Numbered from the stretch's first letter, positions 6,295 to 15,859 are shown. The stretch is 55,233 bases of DNA from Clostridiales bacterium (GCA_016281915.1 JAEEJO010000054.1:1-55233); one strand, 5' to 3'. The notes: generated by a model from the sequence alone, not told the origin. Made by a program: numbers and translations.

Positions 6295-8694
6295 ATGGAA
6301 AAAATAACTGTAGACGCCTTCCGACGGATGCTGATTCCCGCTGGTTGGCGTCAAATCAATGTAGGCAACGATTCCTGCGCGGAATCTGCGGAGATAGAAG
6401 TACCGAGATATTACGGAGCCGAGAAAACGGATCTTTCGGTATATCCGATGTATCTTAAAACGGTTTCCGCGCTCGGCAGAGACGACATTCTTCTTGAACC
6501 GCAGGTTTATGATGATAAAATAACAGCCGTCTGGACTCTGCGCCCTCCGCAGACTTCATGCAGCGGACCGCTGTTTTTGCAGCTGCGTTTCGAGGGCAAT
6601 GATTTCAAATGGGAGACCCCGATCTCTCAGATAGAAATACTCCCCAGCGCAGATGCTCAGCCCGTTGTGCCCGCAACGCCTTCCGCATATGAAGAATGGC
6701 TGAGAAACGTTCAGGCGGCAGCCGACTCGATCCTTGATCTTACCGTGTCCGCACAAAGCGTGTCCTGCGGAACTCCAGCATCTGTTGAAAAAACGGAGGA
6801 CGGCGAAGTTTGCAATCTTCATTTCGGCATCCCCGAAGGCACGCAAGGCCCGCCCGGCAACGGCATTGCACGCATCGAAAAAACGTCTGCAGTCGGAAAC
6901 GTCGACACATATACGATCACAATGACAGACGGTTCGACTTCAACGTTTACGGTAACAAACGGCGAAACTGATCTTTCCAATGCTGTGCGGTTCGACGTTT
7001 CTCAGTCAAAAACGGAGGAGGAGAAAAGGAGAGCGCAGAAAAATATCGGAATAAGAGAAATCATTTATTCCAATGAGGGTAAAGCCTGGATAGCGCAGGA
7101 AAACGTGGATTTACCGAGTGTAAATAATTATCTTAGAATAAGTAAATTGAATGCGGGAACTGAATACAGAATTGTACTGAGATTTAACGGAAGTGCAAGC
7201 AGATTCAGTAACGCTAAGTTATCGACCGGCTCTTCACAAAGCGGTGTTATAGCAACATTTTTAGCCGCGGATTTTGTTGGCGAAAGTTGGGTGACCGGTA
7301 AGGAAATAACCTATACGCCTGAAAGCAACGCTATTGTTTACTTCTGGCTTCAGTTTAATAGTGCTTATACCGGCGGAACGACTTGTTCGTTCGAGATATA
7401 TAATAAGGACTGGGAAGAAGTTAACGTTATTGAAGAAACCGAAGAAAAACTGCAGGGCGAGATTGATGATAATAAATACGAAATATATCTTGAAGATGAG
7501 TATAACCTGCTTCCGCCCGACGGGTATGAAGTTAATAAAAGAATAGGCACGAGCGGTGTTGTATCAACTGAGACAGGCAAGGTCGTTTCTGATTATTTCG
7601 AAATTGATCCGAGTATGGGATATATCTGCAACTGGGCAAAAACAGCAAGTCTGGTACGAGGAAACAGCGACTTATCGGGAAATCTGAATTGTCTGGAAAG
7701 GTACAGCTTTGCGTTCTTTGATGAGCTTAAACAGGTAATACCGTTTTCAGGCGATACGAATGCCCCAAGTAAAGCAATCCCTCCGAACGCAAAATATATG
7801 AGAGTAACGATACCGAGAGAGGACCTGTATCCGCTTGCAAGGGTTATATATGGAAACTATACAAGTCAGCCTATTGTAAGATTGAGAGACTATGCAAAAA
7901 GACAGGTAAGTCCGTGGAATGAAGCAAATACAGGGTTTGAAGATTTCTCGATGGTGATGTTCGGAGACAGTATCACGCACGGTTCGCTTTCTGTACCTGA
8001 TAAACCGACAAGCTATGTTGATTTTGCTAATGATTATTTACACAGTAAGATAGTGAACTGCGGCTTCGGCGGAACGCGTATGTATGGCGACACGAGCAGC
8101 GGGGTAGGTCTGTTCTCGTTTGCAGGATTATGCGAAGCTATTGTTAGTGACGATGAAAACAAATGGGCGAGCAGAATAGCGTATGCACAGACCGATAATA
8201 CTTCTTATCAAATTCAGTTAAATAAACTTATGGCTGTTGACTGGACAAAAGTAAAGGCTATAGGACTTATGTACGGTGCTAATGACTTTACGAATAATTC
8301 ACCTATCAGTTCAACATATAGTGATGCAAACACTTCATTCAACGGTGCGTGCGCTTACGGTCTGAAGCTGCTGCTTACGAAGTATCCGCATTTACAGGTA
8401 CTTATTATGACACCGTTTGACAGAACCGCAACGGGTAGCGATATATCCACGCTGTCAAGCGTTGTGCCTAATGGGGCAGGATATTATATGAAAGATTACG
8501 GTGAAAGCCTTAAGCTCGTACAGGAAAAATACTGCTGCCCATTGGTGGACACAAGAAAGCTTTTTGGCATCAACGAATATACGATATTTGAATATTGCAG
8601 CGACGGCGTGCATCCTCGAACAAATCTCGGTCAGCAAAGACTGGGCTGGCTTTTTGCTCAGGCAGTAAAAAACAATATCGCTCCGTTCAGGTGA
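6295..8694 (+). CDS. phage tail-adhesin-like protein with C-terminal SGNH/GDSL hydrolase domain
   Basis: The 799-residue protein reads as three parts. Residues 1 to about 150 resemble the N-terminal domain of siphophage baseplate/receptor-binding proteins (BppU type), ending in a proline-rich PVVPATPSAYEEW linker. Next comes a short collagen-like GTQGPPGNGI and a DTYTITMTDGSTSTFTVTNG segment, typical of Clostridia phage tail fibres. After a middle region (about 230-540) the last 250 residues are an SGNH hydrolase: GDSIT at 557-561, GAND at 661-664 and DGVHP at 770-774, which supply the catalytic Ser, Gly/Asn and Asp-His. Such domains deacylate or de-esterify surface glycans. I chose the ATG at 6295 because AAAGGA lies seven bases upstream and earlier starts fall within the promoter. 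There is no signal peptide. Confidence 0.8.
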   Translation: MEKITVDAFRRMLIPAGWRQINVGNDSCAESAEIEVPRYYGAEKTDLSVYPMYLKTVSALGRDDILLEPQVYDDKITAVWTLRPPQTSCSGPLFLQLRFEGNDFKWETPISQIEILPSADAQPVVPATPSAYEEWLRNVQAAADSILDLTVSAQSVSCGTPASVEKTEDGEVCNLHFGIPEGTQGPPGNGIARIEKTSAVGNVDTYTITMTDGSTSTFTVTNGETDLSNAVRFDVSQSKTEEEKRRAQKNIGIREIIYSNEGKAWIAQENVDLPSVNNYLRISKLNAGTEYRIVLRFNGSASRFSNAKLSTGSSQSGVIATFLAADFVGESWVTGKEITYTPESNAIVYFWLQFNSAYTGGTTCSFEIYNKDWEEVNVIEETEEKLQGEIDDNKYEIYLEDEYNLLPPDGYEVNKRIGTSGVVSTETGKVVSDYFEIDPSMGYICNWAKTASLVRGNSDLSGNLNCLERYSFAFFDELKQVIPFSGDTNAPSKAIPPNAKYMRVTIPREDLYPLARVIYGNYTSQPIVRLRDYAKRQVSPWNEANTGFEDFSMVMFGDSITHGSLSVPDKPTSYVDFANDYLHSKIVNCGFGGTRMYGDTSSGVGLFSFAGLCEAIVSDDENKWASRIAYAQTDNTSYQIQLNKLMAVDWTKVKAIGLMYGANDFTNNSPISSTYSDANTSFNGACAYGLKLLLTKYPHLQVLIMTPFDRTATGSDISTLSSVVPNGAGYYMKDYGESLKLVQEKYCCPLVDTRKLFGINEYTIFEYCSDGVHPRTNLGQQRLGWLFAQAVKNNIAPFR

Positions 8695-8697
8695 AAA

Positions 8698-8958
8698 ATG
8701 AAAAGAAAAATCGAATATAAGAAAATTGCCCTCGCTCTTATCGTGGTGTTCGCTCTGACCCACATCACGATAGGGCGGTGCGCCGAGCTGTTCGGACTGG
8801 TCGTTGACTCGTCTGTCGATGTCGCTCTTGTCTATTGCGTTATCGGAGCGTTCGCCTCTTACTGCATAGCATCAGCAACAGACAAATACGGTATGAACAA
8901 ATTCGGACAGGGCGCAAAAATAGGCGAAGAGTACGAACAGGGAGACGGAACGGAATGA
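8698..8958 (+). CDS. small membrane protein, holin-like, phage type
   Basis: This 86-residue protein has two predicted membrane helices (about 11-28 and 35-57) and a charged, glycine/glutamate-rich tail, the size and layout of many small phage holin-like proteins. It starts three bases after the SGNH protein stop and ends in an ATGA overlap with the next gene, so the three genes are one translational unit. No lysin gene is present nearby. Holin function is an inference from topology and neighbours. Confidence 0.55.
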   Translation: MKRKIEYKKIALALIVVFALTHITIGRCAELFGLVVDSSVDVALVYCVIGAFASYCIASATDKYGMNKFGQGAKIGEEYEQGDGTE

Positions 8959-9236
8959 ATGTTGCGGAAATGACGGCGCTTATTGCCGAGTTTGCGGCGC
9001 TGATTAGCGTCATCGTCACGGAAATAGTATCAATAACAAAGGTGTTTGACGGTCAGCGATGTCTGCTCCGCTCCGAAATGCTGAAAATCTACTTCAAGCA
9101 CCAACAGGAAAAAGCTCTGCGGCAATATGAATACGAAAACTTCTTTCTGCTTTTTAACGCATATAAAAAGCTCAAAGGCAATAGTTTCATTGACAAAGTA
9201 GCGGAAGAAGTCAAAGAATGGACGGTCGTCAGATAA
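8955..9236 (+). CDS. phage-associated membrane-anchored small protein
   Basis: The 93-residue product has one N-terminal hydrophobic helix (about 5-27), then a charged helical part containing RSEMLKIYF, EYENFFLLFNAYKKLKGNSF and a terminal EEVKEW. This arrangement is familiar from short proteins next to holins and tail-fibre genes in Clostridia prophages, where it has no assigned function. The start at 8955 overlaps the preceding stop by four bases. A longer in-frame start at 8835 would lie wholly within the holin-like gene and is rejected. Confidence 0.7.
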   Translation: MNVAEMTALIAEFAALISVIVTEIVSITKVFDGQRCLLRSEMLKIYFKHQQEKALRQYEYENFFLLFNAYKKLKGNSFIDKVAEEVKEWTVVR

Positions 9237-9300
9237 CCGTCTGCCTGATTTGATATCGCTGTTTTTTTGACGAAATCGTCTGAAAGCGCGCATAAAAATA

Positions 9301-9345
9301 CCCGGAAAGCAGAAGATATTCTTCTTTCCGGGTTTATTTTTTTAC
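9301..9345. terminator. intrinsic terminator closing the SGNH cassette
   Basis: CCCGGAAAG at 9301-9309 pairs with 9324-9332, extended by GAAG/CTTC with a two-base bulge, and is followed by TTTATTTTTTT. It lies between convergent genes and may also stop the minus-strand operon ending at 9351. Confidence 0.85.
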
Positions 9346-9350
9346 TGTTT

Positions 9351-10364
9351 TCAGCTCAGTTCATACGCCTTTTTTGCTTCTTCGAGAGTCCGTTCGTTTT
9401 TCTTTTTTGTCAGAATATATATCCAGAACGCTATCGCGCCTGCGACGGTCACCCCGTATAGGATAAGAAAAGGTATGATATCCGAAAGCTCAAACGATGA
9501 AAGCTTTCCGTCATGCATAAGCTTTTTCAGCGGTGATGAGCCTGATGCGACCGAATGAAACGCGCAGAGAGCTTCCGCAGTTGATTCAGGATCTGCAAGC
9601 GTATCTGAAACGTATTTTCTGTAAGAGCCGTCGCTGTTTTTATATGTGACAAGCAGTTCGGGCATCTTTTTCCAGATTCCAGCGTTCGTGTTTTCTCCGA
9701 TATCTGAAAGCGCTGCGGTAACTTTTGCCAGAGTCGCGCATGATCCGTCTGCAAAAGAGCCGTCTTCGTTCTGAATTTCGTTGAGCCTCTCCACTGTCTT
9801 TTTAACACAGTTGTAAACCTCCGTAGACGCGGTATACGGTTCAAGCGCTTCAAGCGCGAGTGCGGCTGTTTCAATATCTTCATTATCTGAACCGGAAATA
9901 TTGAAAAATCCGTTTTCATCCTGGCATGATATGATATATTTTACCGCTTTTTCACTTGAAAAAACAGTATTTGATGTTTTCAGCGCGATCATTGCCAGAC
10001 ACGTGTCGTTAAAGGATCCGAAACTGCCGTCTTCGCTCTGCATCGAGGCAAGCTTTGCGGTTTTTTCCGCGTCAGCCGCTTTGCCTGATGCGGCGTTCAT
10101 CAGTATGTCTGCCGCGAGGAGTTCCGCGCCTTCCCTGTTTTGCAGATATGAATCGGGCGAGACGGTAAAACCGGAGTATACAAGAGCGAGATATTCGTCA
10201 AGGAGGGTGCCGTCAAGCTTGTCTCCGTTGGCGATATAGTAGTTTTCAATGGATTTCGTTTCATAGGCGGAATTCGTGCTTTCCGCTGTCGAGCAGACCG
10301 TGAATAAAAGCGCCGATGCAACTGTGAGACAAACAATCAGTGCTTTTTGTATTAGTTTAGTCAT
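9351..10364 (-). CDS. secreted, membrane-anchored alpha/alpha-toroid (prenyltransferase/squalene-oxidase repeat) protein
   Basis: The 337-residue protein has an N-terminal signal sequence (residues 1-27), a helical domain with repeated QxxDGSF-type turns (MQSEDGSF, CQDENGFF, IQNEDGSF and YKNSDGSY), and a C-terminal membrane helix (about 295-318) followed by a lysine-rich tail. The repeats are the hallmark of the terpenoid-cyclase/prenyltransferase alpha/alpha toroid. In secreted proteins this fold usually binds ligands rather than cyclising terpenes. The DxDD motif of cyclases is not visible. It follows the 1239-residue secreted protein by 11 bases, so the two probably work together at the cell surface. 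Confidence 0.75.
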   Translation of the reverse strand: MTKLIQKALIVCLTVASALLFTVCSTAESTNSAYETKSIENYYIANGDKLDGTLLDEYLALVYSGFTVSPDSYLQNREGAELLAADILMNAASGKAADAEKTAKLASMQSEDGSFGSFNDTCLAMIALKTSNTVFSSEKAVKYIISCQDENGFFNISGSDNEDIETAALALEALEPYTASTEVYNCVKKTVERLNEIQNEDGSFADGSCATLAKVTAALSDIGENTNAGIWKKMPELLVTYKNSDGSYRKYVSDTLADPESTAEALCAFHSVASGSSPLKKLMHDGKLSSFELSDIIPFLILYGVTVAGAIAFWIYILTKKKNERTLEEAKKAYELS

Positions 10365-10375
10365 TTTTTCGCCTT

Positions 10376-13300
10376 TCAGTTATCGTTTGTTTCGGGATTT
10401 GCAATCTGGATATCTTTGGCAAGCTGAACGGCAATAATATCGGAAAGAAGAATCTGCTGGGCTTTGCCTGCATCTAAATCTTCTTTCAGATGTGACAGCG
10501 CCGCAGTCCATGCCGCGATCTTTTCGGCGTTTGCTTTTGAGGAGAGCGTGTATTCCGCAAGCTCGGATACCGATTTTGCATAGATATCGTTTGCCTGCTT
10601 CAAAAATGCGTCGGAGGCGTCGTCCGCGGTTTCCTGCTGTTCGGGCTGCGTTTCTTCGGGCTTATCTTCCTGCTCGATTTCGGGCTGTGTTTCCTCGACA
10701 AATTCAGTCAGCTGTGCAGCAGCCTCTTTCAGCGCGTTGAGCTGTGCAACGCAAACCGAAACTTTTTCGGTATCTTTCGCCGCCGCAAGCTCCGCTGTTC
10801 CGAGCGCTCTGGAATATCTGTCCCATGATTCCGCCGTGTATGCCGAAGACGATTTTACCGAAGCCGCTATTTTATCGATCTCTTTTTTCATCAGATCGTC
10901 TATGATAAGCGAATTTTTAGCCTGAAGTATCGCAGCGTCAAGCTTTTTGATCTCATATTTCAGATCTTCCGCCGTAAATGTTGAAAGCTTTGCGGCATAT
11001 ATGGCTTTTGCATCCGCCACTGCGGTTCCCAGGTCCGTAACGAACATATTCGGTTCGGAAAGGTCGTAACGGTCGTAAAGAGCCTGTGCTTCTGATATTT
11101 TCTGATCAAGATTCTTTACCGTGACAAGGTTGTCGCGTCCCGGTTTTTCGTATTCCTCTATTGCGGCAAGAAGCTTTGAGAGGTTTTCTGCCGCATAGTC
11201 GATATCCGCAGTGGGAACCGTTTTATCGTAGCTTACGTTGAGAGCGTCGGAATATGCCTGTCTGAAAAGCTCGCAAAGAAGCTTATAGTAGGGGGTCGCG
11301 TCGGTCTGGTCGATAGTCTTTGATTTTGCCTTGTCTGCAAGCGCGTCAAGCGCGGTGGCTTTATATGATGCAATGTATGAAAGCGTGTATCTTGAAAGAG
11401 TGAAGTTGACCTGGGAGAGCGTTTCGAGAAGCTCTTCGGCTTCGGGAACGGTGATCTCGTATCCTACTGTCTTTGTCTGACGGTCAACAGATGCAACAAG
11501 AAGCTGCGCGCGGTCAAAGTCCGCATTCGTTTTTTCTGCAAAATCTCTTGAATAGTTGCCCGTATACGTCGCTCTGTTTGCAACGATCACTTCAAGAGGC
11601 GTTATAAGGTTGGCAGTGATCCTGTCTCCGTCAAAGCTGTAACTGTTTGAGGCTCGGGTCTCATCTGCAGATGCTGCAGAAACCGTGAACGCAAAATATT
11701 TATATCCCGGTTCGGGGGACGCTACCATACCGTTCGAATCGAGGACGATACGGTTTTTCAGCGCAGAGCCCTTGCCGTCCAGGATCGATCTGAACATCTC
11801 GTATGCGATATCCGAAGAACCGTAATACTGCTTAGCCTGGGTTTCGGTGCCGGAAACAAAGGAGTTGAAGCATTCTCTTCCCTGTCCGTTCAGAAGTTCA
11901 GAGACAGCGTGATAAAAACGCTCTGCGGCAACGAAAGACTTCGCGGAGGAAGCGTTTTCGTTAATGGCGGTGATGGCATCGTTGCAGCAAAGTATCATCG
12001 TTGTGAAAGCGCCGGATTTATAGTTCGCGCGGTTTGCAGGGTCGATGCCGTCGGGTACCGTTGCGGAAACGTCTGTTATGTAAAGTCCGGAAGAGGTATC
12101 GGGTGTCAGACGGAATATATCGGCTGTGTTTCTTGCTTCATACTGAACTTCGAAGGCGTATACCGCCATATCGCGTTCGGTCATCCGGACAGATTTCTTA
12201 AGAACGTCAAGCATGTTTTCGGTATCTGAAAGAAAATCGGAATAACCGTAAAGATCTGCGGTTGAAGAGGACGTAAGAAATGCGTAGGAATTTCCTTTTT
12301 TATAATCGCAGTATTCTTCTGCGGCGTTGAAGATCTTATCCGCCGAGAATATCCTTGCATCGTCAACGTTATCAACTTTCCACGCCGAAGCGAGGATCTT
12401 TTTGAGAATAGCTTTTGAGGACGGAGTGAACGAAACGGCGTATGCTTTGCCTGTTGCGGGACATACCGGGGGAACAGACGTGCCGAAGATGAAAGAATAA
12501 GAGTTGATGAATTCTTCTATGGGCAATATTTCCCTTTCGGTCTCTGAACGCAACACTGGCACGGTTTTTGCAACTTCGGCTGCAAGCGCGCAGGCATAAG
12601 CCCTTGTTTCGTCAATCAGTCCCGCGTAAAGCGATTTGGACGGTATGAGAGTGAATGTAAACGGATCTGTGGTTATTTTTGCAGCGTTTGCACTGTAATA
12701 ATTCTGCGAGGGAACAGTGATTCTCACTTCGGGACCGGCAACGTTTTTCAGCCTTTCCGCAGCGGCTGACGCTCTTTCGTAAAGCTGCGCCGCGGTGTCG
12801 CCCGAAACGCCTTCATATTTCGAAACAAAGTCGGTAAGCTTTGAAACCGTGTCTTTTTCCGCGTTTACGTCAGCAGATGAGAGGATACGGTCGCTCATGG
12901 GGCTGAGGCGCGATACGGACTGCGTGAAATTCTCCGCAAGGTCCTGCATCGCGGCAAGAGAAATGAAATTGAGGAAATACGGGTTGTCGTCAACAAAGAA
13001 AATAAGCGTTTTTATTGTTGTGTAGTTTATGCTCATCGCATTCAGATCGGTGGAATAATCGTCTGAATAGGGAAGGATATATTTTGCGAAAATATCGCCG
13101 AGGCTTTTCAGCTTCATATACGCAACCGCTTTTTCCGCAATATCCGGATTCGCGTTTTCGCCGCTGAGGACTATTGAGCAAAGATCGTTGTATGCGTGAC
13201 GCGCTCTGTCAAACGAAGTGAGAAAATCGTAATAAAGCGTTTTGCCGTCCTTCTGCGCTCTGAGATTCGAATATGCCGTTTCAAAAGCCGTAAGGCGTGC

Positions 13301-14095
13301 CGCGGTATCGATCGATGCGTTAAGAACGTCGTATGAAAACGTTTTTTTCGTAAAAGACGATGAGTCGAGATATCCCGTCATAACAGGCGTGTTTTTTCTG
13401 AATCTTTCGTCCAGATACGGATAAAGCCCGCTCTCCTGCGTGCAGAACGTTTCGGAATAGTCCTTTCTATAATAAGTCGGCTTTGACGTTCCTTCGCCTA
13501 TCTGATCCTCAAGCGCTTTGATTATCCTGTAAATACAGTCTATCGCATAAGAGGCAAGGTCTTTTCTTGAATCGTTGAATTCATCCGAAAAAGCTCCGTC
13601 ATCGTCGCCGCACATTCCGTAGACGTCGATAGCAAAATTCAGCGCGTTGGAAATATTGTATTTTATCAGAGGATCGTTCTGGGTCGGTCCGGCGCTCGCC
13701 CTTTTTGCGGCTGAAACGCTCGGATACCATATGTATATACCGTCGAGAAAAACAGTTCCGTTCTCGCCGAATACTGAGCTGAGAAACTGCTCTTTATCCG
13801 TAAAGAAATAGCCGTTGTATTCATCGGAAGAGCAGAGGCGCAGATCGAATTCGGCTCTTTTTTCAAGCAGACCGTCGTTTGCCAGTCCTTTTGAAATAAG
13901 ATTCTCACGGACCGAGGAGGAGACCGACGGTCCTTTGAGGTAAAGTTCGGAAATATATTCTCCGAGAAGCGAACGGGTGTTTTTCAATACGGACGCCGCA
14001 TTGGCGGGGAAAGAAAAACACATCGCCGTAACCGATAATAAAACGGCGAAAACAATTATGGACGAAACGGTTCGTTTTATGGAGTTTTTCATCAT
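10376..14095 (-). CDS. large secreted protein with helical (FIVAR-like) C-terminal repeats
   Basis: The 1239-residue protein opens with a clear signal peptide (KNSIKRT, a hydrophobic run, then PANAAS near residue 33). Most of the sequence is helical and matches no catalytic family I recognise. Towards the C-terminus (about 960-1110) are three-helix segments resembling FIVAR/surface-protein modules (LDQKISEAQALYDRY and LKYEIKKLDAAILQAKNSL). An acidic Gln/Pro/Glu linker (EETQPEIEQEDKPEE) follows at about 1130-1155, and a final helix pair. There is no LPxTG, SLH domain or membrane anchor. ATGs at 14095 and 14092 are both possible; AAGGAG at 14104-14099 suits 14092 slightly better. The role is unknown; likely extracellular or wall-associated. 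Confidence 0.7.
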   Translation of the reverse strand: MMKNSIKRTVSSIIVFAVLLSVTAMCFSFPANAASVLKNTRSLLGEYISELYLKGPSVSSSVRENLISKGLANDGLLEKRAEFDLRLCSSDEYNGYFFTDKEQFLSSVFGENGTVFLDGIYIWYPSVSAAKRASAGPTQNDPLIKYNISNALNFAIDVYGMCGDDDGAFSDEFNDSRKDLASYAIDCIYRIIKALEDQIGEGTSKPTYYRKDYSETFCTQESGLYPYLDERFRKNTPVMTGYLDSSSFTKKTFSYDVLNASIDTAARLTAFETAYSNLRAQKDGKTLYYDFLTSFDRARHAYNDLCSIVLSGENANPDIAEKAVAYMKLKSLGDIFAKYILPYSDDYSTDLNAMSINYTTIKTLIFFVDDNPYFLNFISLAAMQDLAENFTQSVSRLSPMSDRILSSADVNAEKDTVSKLTDFVSKYEGVSGDTAAQLYERASAAAERLKNVAGPEVRITVPSQNYYSANAAKITTDPFTFTLIPSKSLYAGLIDETRAYACALAAEVAKTVPVLRSETEREILPIEEFINSYSFIFGTSVPPVCPATGKAYAVSFTPSSKAILKKILASAWKVDNVDDARIFSADKIFNAAEEYCDYKKGNSYAFLTSSSTADLYGYSDFLSDTENMLDVLKKSVRMTERDMAVYAFEVQYEARNTADIFRLTPDTSSGLYITDVSATVPDGIDPANRANYKSGAFTTMILCCNDAITAINENASSAKSFVAAERFYHAVSELLNGQGRECFNSFVSGTETQAKQYYGSSDIAYEMFRSILDGKGSALKNRIVLDSNGMVASPEPGYKYFAFTVSAASADETRASNSYSFDGDRITANLITPLEVIVANRATYTGNYSRDFAEKTNADFDRAQLLVASVDRQTKTVGYEITVPEAEELLETLSQVNFTLSRYTLSYIASYKATALDALADKAKSKTIDQTDATPYYKLLCELFRQAYSDALNVSYDKTVPTADIDYAAENLSKLLAAIEEYEKPGRDNLVTVKNLDQKISEAQALYDRYDLSEPNMFVTDLGTAVADAKAIYAAKLSTFTAEDLKYEIKKLDAAILQAKNSLIIDDLMKKEIDKIAASVKSSSAYTAESWDRYSRALGTAELAAAKDTEKVSVCVAQLNALKEAAAQLTEFVEETQPEIEQEDKPEETQPEQQETADDASDAFLKQANDIYAKSVSELAEYTLSSKANAEKIAAWTAALSHLKEDLDAGKAQQILLSDIIAVQLAKDIQIANPETNDN

Positions 14096-14171
14096 ACTCT
14101 CCTTCGTTTAAAATCACTTGATATTCATTGTAGGCAATAGGCATAATGCGAGATTATTATTTTTCATTATA

Positions 14172-14200
14172 ATTATACTACAAAAAAGAAAAAAAAGCAA
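14172..14200 (-). promoter_or_regulatory. promoter of the large secreted protein operon
   Basis: On the minus strand TTGCTT (14200-14195) and TATAAT (14177-14172) are 17 bases apart. The -35 overlaps the terminator of the upstream symporter gene. Confidence 0.5.
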
Positions 14201-14219
14201 GTGCCGAACCTGCTTTTTT
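14191..14219. terminator. intrinsic terminator after the symporter gene
   Basis: AAAAAAGCA at 14191-14199 pairs with TGCTTTTTT at 14211-14219. It lies 31 bases beyond the symporter stop on the minus strand, where a T-run continues. Confidence 0.65.
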
Positions 14220-14249
14220 TCGTTTATTTTGTTATTTATAGCGTTTCTT

Positions 14250-15761
14250 TTATTTAAGATGCGCAATTTCCTTCGTTCTGCCGAATTCATTTGCCGTTTT
14301 TGCGGGAATGTTTTTTCTGTCAAGAAACGAAACTGCGAAAAGAAGAACTGTACCGAGCACAAACGCGGGTATTATAGCGGGGACGTCCGGAATTCCCGTC
14401 GAAAGACCGATATAGTTGAAAACCGCCGCGCAGATAAGTCCTCCCGAGATGGAAGCGACGGCGCCTTTCGTAGTAAGGCGGTTTGAAAAGAGACAGAAAA
14501 GCGTTGTCGGGCCGAATGCGGCGGACACTGCTGTTATGAGAAATTCGGTCGATACAAATTCCGTATCGGGGGCAAACAGGGCATATAAGATCGCGATCAC
14601 GGCTGCACCCAGAACTCCGAATCTGACAACGTTCACCCCGTTTTTGCCCGAAGTATCCTTCGTGCTGCCGTGAGTGAAAAGATCGTAGGAAAACGATTCG
14701 CCCGCGGTGAAGAGCGCAGTGTCGGAAGTAGTGATACAGATAATGAATATCAGCGATACCATGATCGCTCCGGTAGGCTGAGCAGCGGTATCAAAAACGG
14801 TTTTGACCATTTGCTCAACTGTAGTTATCCGTCCTTGCGCCGCCCCCGAAATAATTATTCCGGTCATTACCGCTCCGAAAGCAGAGGGAACGGTCCATAA
14901 AAGCTCGGAAAATATTTTTCTCTTCGGCACTCTGCGTTCTTTTGTGGACATATATGATAAATTGATGAAGGGCATTCCGAAAAACATGAGAGCATATGAA
15001 AGAAAGCACAGTATGTTTGAAAAAAGCTTACCCGGGATATCCGTTGTTTTTATCGAACCCGCAGCTGTCGACAACGGCGCGGAACCGGTGAATGCGATTC
15101 GCTCAAAATATGACGGGTTGAAACAGAAGATAAGTATGAAAACAAAGAACACCAGAAGCGCCACGGCCTTGATATACCCGGTAGAGGCTATGGCGGGAAG
15201 TCCGCCGAGAAATACGAAGATTACAACAAGAAGTCCGCAAATAATCAGCGCCTGTATTTCCCCGATCTGCGTAACACTGTCTATGAGCGAGGCGGAAAGC
15301 GAAAAGAGTTTCGCGGCAAGAAGGATCCCGAAAACAAGTATCGCCGATGCCGAAACTGCACGAAGGACCCCTGATCTGTCGTTAAAACGATTTTCGAGAA
15401 ATTCAGGGAACGAGAGAGAATTTCCCGAAAGTTCGGAGTATATGCGCAGTCTGCGGCTGATAAGAAATCTGCTGAGAAAAATACCGAGGACCATGCCTGC
15501 CGCCGCAAAGATAGCTTCCAGCACTCCGCCCGTCGGTTCTGCAGCCTTCATAGGCACCGTAACGGTGAAGAAAAAACCCAGAAGGGCCGTTTGAGCAGAC
15601 ATTCCCGCTATACGCGAAAACTGCGTTCTGCTTCCGAGGAGATACTCGGACATCGAACCGCACCTTAAATATTTCCAGAAACCTATCGCCATTGCGCTAA
15701 CGGCGTAAAGAACAGTCAGCCAGAGCATACCCGTAAACCTTTCAAAAAATCCATCTTTCAT
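14250..15761 (-). CDS. sodium:solute symporter family protein
   Basis: The 503-residue protein is an integral membrane protein with about 12-13 hydrophobic helices and reads as the SSS (PutP/PanF/SGLT) family: an N-terminal IGFWKYLRCGSMSEYLLGSR segment and AQTALLGFF core, then a GxxPAIASTGYIKAV stretch. These carriers import proline, pantothenate, sugars or similar solutes with sodium; the substrate cannot be assigned. A TTGACA-17-TATTCT promoter is so close to the ATG at 15761 that the ATG at 15728 (AAAGG upstream, IGFWKY region retained) could be the real start. It is transcribed alone, divergent from the folate unit. Confidence 0.85.
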   Translation of the reverse strand: MKDGFFERFTGMLWLTVLYAVSAMAIGFWKYLRCGSMSEYLLGSRTQFSRIAGMSAQTALLGFFFTVTVPMKAAEPTGGVLEAIFAAAGMVLGIFLSRFLISRRLRIYSELSGNSLSFPEFLENRFNDRSGVLRAVSASAILVFGILLAAKLFSLSASLIDSVTQIGEIQALIICGLLVVIFVFLGGLPAIASTGYIKAVALLVFFVFILIFCFNPSYFERIAFTGSAPLSTAAGSIKTTDIPGKLFSNILCFLSYALMFFGMPFINLSYMSTKERRVPKRKIFSELLWTVPSAFGAVMTGIIISGAAQGRITTVEQMVKTVFDTAAQPTGAIMVSLIFIICITTSDTALFTAGESFSYDLFTHGSTKDTSGKNGVNVVRFGVLGAAVIAILYALFAPDTEFVSTEFLITAVSAAFGPTTLFCLFSNRLTTKGAVASISGGLICAAVFNYIGLSTGIPDVPAIIPAFVLGTVLLFAVSFLDRKNIPAKTANEFGRTKEIAHLK

Positions 15762-15763
15762 TT

Positions 15764-15792
15764 AGAATACACCTTTTGCAACAATATGTCAA
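15764..15792 (-). promoter_or_regulatory. promoter of the symporter gene
   Basis: On the minus strand TTGACA (15792-15787) and TATTCT (15769-15764) are 17 bases apart. The predicted start of transcription would fall at or just inside the first codon of the longer gene model, which favours the shorter start at 15728. Confidence 0.5.
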
Positions 15793-15823
15793 GATATTTT
15801 TCATTTTATTTGGATTTTGGGTA

Positions 15824-15853
15824 TTGAAAAACAGACTTGATGTATGTTATAAT
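15824..15853 (+). promoter_or_regulatory. promoter of the folate unit
   Basis: TTGAAA at 15824-15829, 18 bases, TATAAT at 15848-15853 with an extended TGT. Transcription should start at about 15860, the first base of the riboswitch. Confidence 0.75.
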
Positions 15854-15859
15854 TGTCCC

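Noticed and set aside
6295..9236. Complete prophage
   Set aside because: Only three phage-type genes are present; flanks are housekeeping genes and no integrase, portal, capsid, terminase or lysin is visible, nor attachment-site repeats that I could see.
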